A stretch of DNA of 64,000 nt from Micromussa lordhowensis (taxonomy: Eukaryota > Cnidaria > Anthozoa > Scleractinia > Lobophylliidae), in the NCBI GenBank assembly GCA_964020085.1, contig OZ026598.1, positions 6,004,024 to 6,068,023 on the forward strand, in the 5' to 3' direction. The number at the start of each line of letters is the position of its first letter. Position 1 is the first letter of the stretch. Made by a program: the position numbers and the translations under genes. Shown in pieces: positions 12,501-24,000 of this stretch. The notes beneath the pieces were generated by a model. It did no database searches, was not told the DNA's origin, and saw only the letters and a list, made by a program, of their open reading frames with translations.

Positions 12501-15500
12501 GTGTGATGTCGTGACCTCTCTTTGATGTTCCATTTATTTTGTCCAAGATTGTAGCTCCTCCCCGACTTTGTACTGATTATTAAAAGTAATATTTTTCTGT
12601 ACAACGTAGCTGGCTTTTGGAACGGCCTGCCATCTTAGTTGCATTTTTAAACCAAGTTGCTGATCTCTACAGTTTAGGGAGTAAAAGTTTGAGTAGATAT
12701 TATACCCAACATCCTCAAAAAGCAGCGTTTTGTTATTTCATTTTATTCCTTTGTTGTGAAGCTAGTGAAGTAGTACATACTGTAACATGTTTCAGATATA
12801 AAACAACAATATTACAGAAGATGGAAATTGATTTATAGTAATAACTAGTATGTATGCGATGCACTATTGCAATTAGCAGAAGGATTATAATTTCACAATA
12901 AAATCTGTACTCAATGAAGGCCTAAACTTTCAAAATATCCCCCATTCTGTTGCCATAAAAATGTAAGTTTTCATTACAGTTCCTGAGATACAGACTTGGC
13001 AGCATTGTTTCTGTACTATACTATATGAACAAAAGAACTAATGTGTATACCATGACGATTTTTACTAACAAACTCCTTGTACAATAGCATGCATCTTGTG
13101 AAGCATTGTCTATTGTTTCATTCCATCGCTTGCAAAATGTTGTTCAGTCAATTCTTCCAGAGGATTGTAAGCCAGCCATAAACCACTTTGTGTAAATGGT
13201 CGATATGCAGTACCACAGTGCGATCGAAAAAGCCAGTATAATGATAAAAGGCAGCAGTATGATGTAGAAGAAAATCATTACAATAACGCAAGGACATGAT
13301 TTTCCTCGTGGAGAGTACCACATGTCTGGCCCACAAATTCCTTTTGATTTCTCATTCTCTTGAGCCTCGTCTTTTAACTCAACTTGTATCTAAATTAAAA
13401 GAAAGAAAATGAAAATATTTATGAAAGTTGAGAAATAAATGAATTTGTTATATAGCTGGCGTTTTTTCCGCCACAGTGCGCCCATTCATTGGCTAGTTCA
13501 TGGTCACATGACATCTAACAATGAAACTGTTTCCCGCCAAGTGCCATGAGCGGGCAACATTGCGAAAACTATGACGTCAAACGGGAAACAGTTCATTGTT
13601 ACCCGCGAAATGTTGACCGCTGTTGCACATGGCCTGATGTTGTCGCTGGAATCTCAACGCGTTTTTCAAAATTTGCTTTTGTTTTGTTTTGCTATATAAC
13701 AAATCGCTTAATGACTGGTCCCTTGGGAAACAGTGAATTTTGTCTCCCTCGAATCTCAATGTTTCCCTCGACTTCGTCTCAGGAAACATTGAGATTCTCG
13801 GGAAACAAAATTCACTGTTCCCCTCGGGACCAGTCATTAAGTGTTAATTATTTCACCTGTATTAAAGCAATGTTATTAAAGGAAGATGTCTTAGCCCTTT
13901 AAATAAATGGCATCATAAGAACTGTAAGAAATTATTTTTTTAAAACATCACATGCATGTAAAGTTCTGACGCTGTGAGCTTATTTCTGATGGCAAAGCTT
14001 TATTGATTCGCTTATTTCCATATTTTTATTATTTTAGGAAGGACTATTTTTGAAAATAATTTTCCACTTCAAAAATGGTCAGGCTTATATATTATAAGAA
14101 AAAGGCTCAGTGTCTAAGGTTGACAAAGTGATTGACAAGACGTGGAGAGAAACCACTGTTGCATAGCCAGAAATTGAGAGATTTTGAAGCAACACTTGAA
14201 AGGGGAAATGTATGATTGACACATTGAGCAAGAAATTCAACTTAATGGCATGCTCTTCTCCTGTGAGGCTACTCTAGAAAGTTTTATGCCCTGAGGTTCG
14301 ACCCTTAGACTTTTGTATACCATTTTGTCAGAAAAGTTACCCCTTTTGTATACCTTTTATTGAAGAACTTAGGTTCCTCTTTCACACAGAACACCGCACC
14401 CCTTTTCTAAACCCTTGGAATGAAATTAGAACAAATTACGAGAGAACAACAAGTATTAACAGAAGAGTTGTTAACCAAAAAACAAGTATTATTTTTCAGT
14501 TCATGTTGTGGCAGGAGTCAAGATGCTCCGATTTCCCTACCCTTTCATGTACTTCAACTTGTGAAATTACTAAGCCTGAGAAAGGTACCGCTTTCTGGCG
14601 TAGCCTACCCATATAGACCATTATAGGAGTACTTCTCCCCCCGGCTCTTTTTCGAATCGATGTAGAAAGAAGTCTGGGCTTTAGGTCGATCCGGTGGACT
14701 TAAAAATTTGAATGACTTTTAAAAACCATTAAACGAACTGTAGAGTGATATTTTGCACAGAATTCTAAAGGTACAAGGTGAACCACTGCACATACTCGAG
14801 AAGCTGCTAGCTGTCACACAGGCCGTCATGGTATTGCGCGCAAGCTTGTTTTGACTTCCATACTTCGAAAAAAACAACTTCTCAAGTGCACAGTTGAATT
14901 ATAGGTCTAAATATATAGTAAACCGTATCGTACGACCTTTTCGTGAAATTTCTTTCTTTGTCATTTGTATTTCATGTATTTTGTGTGCAATCTTCCTTTG
15001 AAAACCAATTTGCCCATTTAGATCAACACTAAAACACCTTTTGCCCGACGAGACAGTGATTCCCTTCTCTTCTTGCTTGGTGAAAGATAAGAAGGAACCG
15101 GTTCCCTCTCATCTCTCGCCGAGCAGAGTGGGAAGGGTATCTCTGTCTCGCAGAGGAACGCGCCCGTTGGCGAATAAGCGGTGGTGGTTACCGTATTATT
15201 TCTTGAAGATCACAAGCTTGGTATTGAACTCACACTTTCGTCTGGGTTACTTTGTTTGCCATGCTTGTGAATTAATGTGAGATAACTGTAAGGTGTACCT
15301 TGGGCTTGCACCCGTGCCGCTTGAACTGCTAACTACGTAATTCTTAGACATTAGAATGCAGTCACTTCAAGGGTCTGGAACCAGCATCGGTAGAATTAAA
15401 AAAACGTCAACAATAAATCATAATGTAAACAGCGGTTTGTATAATTACATGCAAAATCCTATCAGGCAGTAAAGTTGCCATTGTTTCTTCCTTTTGATTA

Positions 15501-17834
15501 ATTCAAGACAGTTGCTCTCAGATTAGTGTCAGGATTTTCTGACTAGACTGCAGATATATATTACAAGCAACATATGGAAGATCATACTACTCGAGAAAAA
15601 AAAACACATCACATAGTTACAAAAGGTGCATGGTCGAAAGAGATGATTAATGTTGGAAGCACAAAATCAGACCTTGGTTTCAAATTGTTTATTGATTTGA
15701 AAAAAAAAAAAAAATTTAGGTTTGAAAAATGTGGCGAAGGCAAAAAGTAGAAAATATATGTATAAACAATAATAGAATTTCCCATTTTAAATATTCGTTC
15801 AGGTGTAACGGTGATCATCTTGTAATGTGGTAATAGGCGGTACTTAACTTTTGCCCCATATCAAGGAGCACAGTTCTGTTCTCTTTGACCTGGATTAGGA
15901 TCTACGATCTAGTGTTGTCTTCTGTGACTTCGCGACTGATTTGATTTAAAAATAATGAAAACAAACTGTGTAAGGTGAAGTTTAGTCTACATACAAGCCA
16001 AATGCCCTATCAGATTGGAGCTTATCCCATTTTCTTTAGCACGAAGCGACTGGGAGTATTTCTACTCTCCCCTGGATGGGATGCTAGTCCATTGCAGGGT
16101 TACCCCCAGCATTAAGTTTGTGGGTACCCACGCAACACAATGTCCTTGACCAGGGCTTTAACCAGGACTACTCGATCCGGAGGCAAGTGCACTAACCATG
16201 AGGGCACCACACCTCCACTCCCCGACTATGTACTGATTATTAAAGGTAATAGTTTTCTCTACAGCTTAGTTGGGTGTTGAACAACCTGTCATCCAGGTTG
16301 CATTTTCAAAACAAGTTACTGATCTCTACAGTTTAGAGAGTAAAAGTTTGAGTTTTTGTTATTTCACTTTATTCCTTTGAAGTTTGTTAGTGAACTATTA
16401 CATACTGTAATATGTTCCAGGTATTACAAAAGATTCAAATTGAATTATAGTAATGATTAGTATGTATAAATTCCACATTCAGTAATCTTTCCATGCTAAC
16501 TTTGTTGCCGTGAAATGTAAGTTTTCAATGAAGTTCCTGAGGTACAGACTTGGTAATGTTGTTTCTGTGCCCGAACAAAGCAAAATAGTATCTATACAAT
16601 GAAGATTGTTACTACCAAACTCCTTGCATAATAACATCTAGTGTAATATTGCCTATGGTTTCGTTCCATCACTTTGAAAACTTTTTCAGTCAACTCTCGC
16701 AGTATTCATGCCAGTCATGAACATCTTTGTGTAACAGGTTGATAAACAGTACCACAATGCAATCGAAAAAGCCAGTATTATGATAAAAGGCAGCAGTATG
16801 ATGTACAAGAAAATCATTAGAATCACACAAGGACATGATTTTCCTCGTGGAGAGTACCACATGTCTGGCCCACAAATTCCTTTTGATTTCTCATTCTCTT
16901 TGGCTTCATCTTTAAAATCTTGTATCTAAATAAAAATAAACTAAAATGAAATCGACGAGAACTGGATTAGAATTGAAAGATGTTGATTAAACCCGGCATA
17001 GTCAATAGAACGTTCAGAATCATTTGAAGTTTGGCATTTAATTGAAATCAAACACCCAACTTTGTACGAGTTCGATAAATTGAACCGAATCGAACTCAAT
17101 CCATGAAATTGTGTTGGATTGAATTGCAATACAATACAATAGGGGAATCCTTGTTTACAATGTTTGCCTCATTAGCATAAGGAATTCAGTTTCTGATGGA
17201 GCTACAAATAAATCAGTTCTGAATATTGAAAGGTCATAGTATGATTAACTCTGCCAGTGAATATGAGCTAGACTTTCTCAAAAGTCCGTTTTTTTCGGAG
17301 TCCAGTGGGGCGGAAAAGTCCGTTTTTTTCGGAGTCCAGTGGGGCGGAAAAGTCCGTTTTTTTCGGAGTCCAGTGGGGCGGAAAACGGACGTCTCCTCGC
17401 GACTTCGTCGCTCGTGTCGCTCGTGTTGCTCGTCTACTTGCGACTACGTTGCTCGTTTCGAGGAGCATAAAAAGACGACTTGGGGCAAGTCTAAATATGA
17501 GCCTGATGTATTGAATACGTTTTTGCGCAACACAGGGTTTAAAAACTCAAAATTTAACAAAGAATTATGAGCTCATTATGCCATCCAGACATTTTGCAGT
17601 TTTTGAAAGACAATTTCTCCTTGAATATTACACCCAAAGAGCTAAAAATTTCACCATGTACTAAGTTTCACTAGTTCTTTAGCTGCCTGAAGTCAATTCA
17701 TATCGTAACATGTTTCCTTCTACAGTGAAACCTGTATTAAGCGTACACCGTTGGAACCCTCACTAGTGTCTGCTTAATACAGGGTGTCCGCTCTAAACAG
17801 GTTCAGCAATAAGTATGGGTTATTGACCAAGTGT

Positions 17835-17867
<33 letters not shown>

Positions 17868-18044
17868 TTTTTTGCGTGTTTATGGACCGAGACGGAGTCG
17901 AGGTTCATAAACACGCAAAAAAAGAACGAGGCCAATATCAAGCCATCTTGACCGAACAAGCTTGGTCAATAAAGGATTTATTATATGGCTTTTGGGGAAA
18001 TTTTTCTTGCGGGACAAGGCGGGTAGTCCCGAGCGGGCAAGATG

Positions 18045-18075
<31 letters not shown>

Positions 18076-21000
18076 CAGCGCAGGATTTGATTCATCTTGC
18101 CCGCTCGCGGAGCTAGCCATATAATAATAGTTAATTATTAACCCTTTTGTAACACAGTGTAACACAGTGTAATGTCAAAGACTGCTCATAGCATAATGTC
18201 CAGACAGTCAATGCATCAATCCGGAATAGTCTACTTAGCTTTAAAACGACATCGCTGAACAATGTCAACGGTTTCTGAGTTGAGCTTTTAGAAGTGAAAT
18301 CCCTTGAAGTGTCCCCTTATTGCAGGTTTTGTGCAACAAAATGGCTTAATATTGGTGTCCGCGTCCGCTTAACAGAGGTGTCCGCTTAACGCAGGTTTAT
18401 TTTACAGTAAATGTGGGAAGAAAATTTCGGGACTCAAGCTGGTGTCCACTTAATAGAGGGTGTCCGCTTAATATGGGGTCCGCTTAATATGGGGTCCACT
18501 TAATACAGGTTCCACTGTATACGCAAAGCCGTATGCAAATGAGCAAAAATGTAAACAATGACCTCGGCATGAATCCGCCTATACCTTTTTATTTGTACAC
18601 GAGAATAAATTAAAGCTGTCGCTTCATTCAGGGGTCTTGGTTCGAAGTTAAAATGTCAATTTATAATTGGCAGGGAATGACACTTTTTAGTGCTGAAAAT
18701 TTTCGAGGACTTTAAAGTGATTTTTTGCACGGAAAATTTCACGTGAACGACCGCATATATACTCGAGAGGTTGCTGTCATGGTAGCTTTAGGTTCTCTCG
18801 AAGACCTTTGTACGGCGGCATGCTTGTTTTGACTTCCATACTTGAAAAAAAAAACCCAACTTCTCAAGTGCACAGTCGACTTAAAGGTGTAAACATCTAG
18901 TACAGCGTATCGAAACTAACGATCTTTTGGTGAAATTTCTTTCTCTAGCTTGCATATGTAAGACTTAAGCTTATTTCATGTTCGTTGTGCGCGTTGTGTA
19001 CACGCAATCTTTCTTCGAAAACCAACTTGCCGGTTTAATCAGATCAACACACGCCTTTTATGCCACGAGAAAGTGATTCTCTTCTCTTTCTGCTCGGTGA
19101 AAGACAAGAGGAAACCGGTTCCCTCTCGTTTCTCATCGAGCAAAAAGCGAAGTGAATCGGGTGGTTACCGTATTGTTTCGCAAGATAAGCCTGCTGTGGA
19201 ACTCACATTTTCGTCTGTATTATTTTGTTTGCCTTTCTCGACATCGCCTTCCGAAGCCATGCTTGTGAATGTGAGATGACTGTACGGTGTACCTTCGGCG
19301 TGCACTCTTTATAACGATAATTGCCCGACACAGTGCTGGCTATCCGCTTGAATCAGCTACTCAAAAATTTCTGCGCGCTCAAAGGGCCCTGGAACTAGCC
19401 TTGGATGGAATAACAAGATTTTTAAAATTTAACCGTTTTCTTAGTACTACAATCGCAACGCAGTGCACACACTCCAAAGGATAAAGGAGTTCTCGATGAT
19501 TCACCGATTACGGCAGCACCACATCACTTGATCAACACACAGTTGCACCATTTTGTGAAATCTATGATGACGCAATGGTCTTAATCTGGAAGTTCGCTCG
19601 GGACATGGTTATGAATGATACAAAAAGGAAACGAGTAACACGTATTAACAACGCTATTAATACAGTTTTATTCCTTAAAAGTCAAAATTTAATTTGTAAG
19701 TGTTGGAAGTAAAGGACAAACAAAGTAGTCACGTCACACAATCCGAAGTTTACGCTATCCACGGGTAATTTTAGAACGGTTCTAGCATTGACATAATGCA
19801 GTGGCTATTCGATAAACGCTGTAAGTTCTGGCAAGCTCTTGTTTACCTCGGCAAATATTTAATTTTCCTTCGAATCTCTTAACTCGCTTCGATGGAACAG
19901 CCAAATAATTCACTTTAATTGCCGAAACCCACGAGAAATACTCGCAAAATTGCAAATAAATTGTCGCTTCTGGCGAAATAAACTTGTAAAAAGTAAGCAC
20001 GATCTCGATCGTATTTGTCACGTAGCGAAAGTGAAAGCTGCAAAGTCAGCGAATTCCATGCATGACATAATACCTTCTTTAGCGTATTTTAATATTCTCT
20101 TCAAATCCAACGCTTCGATAAAACGAAAAGAAAATATATATTTTTACATACAATCCCTAACCATGAATTGCGCTCGGCCCATGGCCCCGCGGTTGATAAT
20201 CGTGTCAAGATATTTTTGATGATTAGTGGTTGTCATTTTTTTTAGATTAATTCAAGACAAATTGCTCTCGGAGAATGGTGAAATACCGGTAGTAGATATT
20301 TTCACAGTGAGAAATTGAAACAGCTATATAATTTCTTGGGACAAGCATCCCCAGTGAATTAAGTGTCTAATTAATAGAAATGTCTTGGACTATAATATAA
20401 TTACAGTATTATACTTTCAAAAACCACATGATGTATTATCTTATAGTAACAAACATGTTTCGTATGAAACATCTTCCATCGTCAGTTGCACAAGATTACC
20501 AATTCAAAATGAGCAATAAATAGTTTTAAATTAATAGCAATGTGCGGTGAAAAATATAAGAATAATAATTATAATTTAGTAATGCTTACCTATAGTAATT
20601 TATTAATTATTACAGGTAAGCATTACTGAAGGCTCAAAACCCGAAAAAAGTGAAAATGCTGCACTAAAATATCACAAACATGTTTTGTTAGTATAAGATA
20701 TGAAGTTAGTATAAGATATGAATTTCAAATACATTGTGTGGTTTTTGAACCCATGACCTCTGCGATACCGGTCGTATGCATTGGTTTGAATCCTGTTCAG
20801 GCTTGAATTTTTTTCAGGATTTCATTTCACAACTGCTTAAGTTGTGTATAACTGCGATGATCAATCATATCTTTGTATAGTGGCTATTGTGTAGTATCAG
20901 TGTACTAAGTATGTTTACTTTACTCCGTATTTTCATTTGTCATAGCATGATTTATTTTTATTCAAACATTTTATTCAAATAGTTTCACTGTCCTATCTAA

Positions 21001-24000
21001 ATAATGCAATGCAGGCACACATTTTAACTTGAGGGGTCATGTCTCTTGAGTGGACACTCTCTGTTCCCCAGTGTACCTGCTTTTAGGAGATTCATCTACA
21101 CGTTTCTCATCTGATGTTTTATATTGCTTAATGCTAAGACTAGGAGATGTGGTGGCCTCATGGTTAGTGTGCTTGACTCCCGAGCGAGCTCTCCGGGTTC
21201 GAGCCCTGGCTGGGGACAGTGTGTTGTGTTCTTGGGCAAGACACTTTTACTCTCACAGTGCCTTTCTCCACACAGACCTGTGTGTTAATAGGTATCGGCG
21301 AATTTAATGCTGGGGGGTAACCCTGGGATGGACTAGCATCCCATCCAGGGGGAGAAGAAATACTCTTAGTCGCTTCATGCTATTGAAACCAGGGTGATGA
21401 AGCTGCAGCTGATGAGCCGCTTGGCTCGTGTGCAGACCAGTGCTAAGACTGATCAGCTGACTGTGTTGTTGTTACAGGGTTTATAGAGCAGTTACGTCCA
21501 TGCTGGAGTCTTCTAGGCAGTGATTGGGTGTTTCTGCTGATTCTTGGAATAGTTATGGCACTCATAAGTTTTGTCTTGGATTTAGCCATTGATAAATGCC
21601 AAACAGGTATGTCAAATGTTTTAGTAAATAAATGAATAGTAAAGAAATATGACACAGTGTCAACTACTTTTTTTGAATGACTTGATTGTTTCATTGTAAT
21701 TTGTAGAAAAAGTGTTTTGTCAATTGTTAATTGTTATTTACGACAGCCTATGTCGCTATGAATGTAATCAGCTTAATGTAAATAAGAATGGTATACAAGA
21801 GTGTGACGGCTCTAAACAGTTACTGTAACATTTTCTTTCAATTTCCTTGTTATGTTTGACGTTTCAGCGCATATTTGGTTGTACAGTTTACCAAGCAATA
21901 CTTTCCTGCAGTATATTGTCTGGACTTCGTTTCCTTTAGTTCTTGTTACTTTTTCTGTTGGATTTACTTACCTTGTTTCTCCTCATGCAATAGGTAAGTC
22001 ATTGTCAAGCTCAATATACAGTATGTGTTTGGAGATTCAATTATTAGGGTCAGTTTGCCATTCAATCAACTATGCTTTTTGTAATTTCATGTGCTAGTAT
22101 GTTAATGAATTGAACACTGGCTTTGCATAAAAAAATGGTCAATATCCAATTGGATTGGTCGGGTGGTCCGTTGGTTGGTTGGTTGATTGGTTGGTTAGTA
22201 GGTCAGTCAGCCAGTCAGTCAGTCGCTTGATTGTTCAGTCTTAAAGTCGGTGAGTCAGTGAGTCAGTCACTGAATCAATTGTATTGTTAAATAGAAATCA
22301 CATTGATTAATCAATTATTATTCATTTGTCAGTCAATGAGCTTGACTTACTAATTAAATGTAGTTATACTTTAACCATTCATATTTCATAGTTGTCCTTT
22401 TTTGGTTCATCTTTAGGTTCAGGAATTCCTGAGATGAAAGTCATTTTAAGAGGCACAGTGTTAAAACGCTACCTGTCACTAAGAACATTGATTGCCAAAG
22501 TGGTAAGTGAATTGATTGCGTACATTTCAAAGATATTTTTTAGAATGAAGAAAGAAGATACAAAATTGACCTTTTTGTAAAGGCAAGCGATTTCTTATAT
22601 GTATGATTTATTTGTCGGTTTGTAGGTTGGTCTTCTAACAGCTCTGGGAAGCAGTATTCCTATAGGAAAAGAGGTGAGTTATGATTTATGGGTGAATAGC
22701 TTGTAATGGCTTTGTTTTTGACGGGGGAGGGGGGGGGGTGGTGACCTCATCGTGAGTGTGCTTGCTTCTTGATTGAGCGGTCCGGATTTGAGTACCCCAC
22801 TGGCCAGGAACATTGTTTTGTGTTCTAGGTTAAGACACTTTACTCTCATAGTGCCTCTCTCTACAGAGGTGGTGCAAAAATAAGTACTGGTGAATTTAAC
22901 GCTTGTTGGTTACCCTGTAATGGACGCCCGCAATGGGGAGTAGAAATACTCCTAGTCACTTCATGCTACTGAACCGGAGATAAGCATCGGGCTGATGTGC
23001 CACTGGGCTCGGCTCATATGCAGACTTTACGTAAATACCTTGTAACAAATACAAGACCTTATTGTTCTTCTCCTTGATGTTTACAGGGTCCTTTTGTGCA
23101 TATTGCAAGCATGGTTGCTCGATCCATGGGGAAGTTTGTGGCATCGTTTAAAGGAATATATACAGTGAGAATTTTATCTTTTAATTAATTGTTGATTTGA
23201 TTAAATTAGTAGGTATCATTGAGGATTTTTTATTAATGTATAATTTTTTGCATGACGGAAGTGTTATTGAATTTCATTGTTCTTTCTTTACAGAATGAGT
23301 CCAGAAATACAGAGATGTTAGCGGCAGCCTGTGCTGTTGGTGTATCAAGCTGTTTTGGGTCTCCTATTGGAGGTACGAATGTCTGCGCTATTGATCAAAC
23401 CTGAGTTCTTGATGACCGCATATTGGCCAAGTTCTTTTTGTGTGTTTATGGAAAGAGATGTAACAGCACATGGTTTGGTTCAATTTCCTGCTGAAGGAAC
23501 TAGCTCCTTTTCAATAATAATGAACCTACTGTAGTTTAACTATGTGTAATACTTAAGTCTGAACATTAAGTGCCTAGATTCTGGTTACTGTAATTTCAGT
23601 AAATCATATAAGTTTTAAGTAGTCAAAAACTTAGTACATATTAACTGACGGTGTATTTTTTAAGATTAGTCTTAATGACACCTGTTGAGTAATCACACTT
23701 GACAGAAAACTGTACATGACATTATGTTAGTTGTTTTTTGCTTGAATGTGATCTGTGCGAAGCCGTTCTTTGTTTCATTGTAGACAATTTTGAATTTGTT
23801 GATTTTTTTTAAAAAATAGGTGTACTCTTCAGTATTGAGGTAACTGCCACTTATTTTGCTGTGCGGAATTATTGGCGTGGATTCTTTGCTGCTGTGTGTG
23901 GAGCACTGATGTTTCGTCTTCTCGCTGTGTTTGATAAAGAAGAAGGTGTGTTCATAATTCTGTGTTTTTGCTTAATTAATGCTAATGAGAGGTTACTGGA

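Larger units (their letters stand above)
12340..15540 (-). repeat. Tandem segmental duplication, unit A
   Basis: This segment aligns in patches with unit B at about 15770-20270: the tail near 12400-12500 with 15825-15920, the coding exon 13144-13389 with 16686-16925, the first-exon region 14700-15400 with 18700-19425, and the end near 15490-15530 with 20230-20270. Each unit contains one copy of a small two-exon gene on the minus strand. Different transposons inserted into each unit after the duplication. Confidence 0.75.
15770..20270 (-). repeat. Tandem segmental duplication, unit B
   Basis: Partner of the unit at 12340-15540, same orientation. It is longer because it gained a SINE (about 16030-16217), a tandem repeat (17279-17386), a pogo/Tigger-like element with a second element inside it (17723-18517) and extra sequence at about 19490-20220. 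Confidence 0.75.

Noticed and set aside
13148..13336. 62-residue minus frame starting MWARHVV
   Set aside because: Wrong frame of the nested gene's exon 2; the spliced frame starting after the acceptor at 13389 gives the conserved membrane protein.
13546..13902. 118-residue open frame
   Set aside because: It lies inside the hairpin-bearing MITE and is mirrored by an antisense frame and by copy 1.
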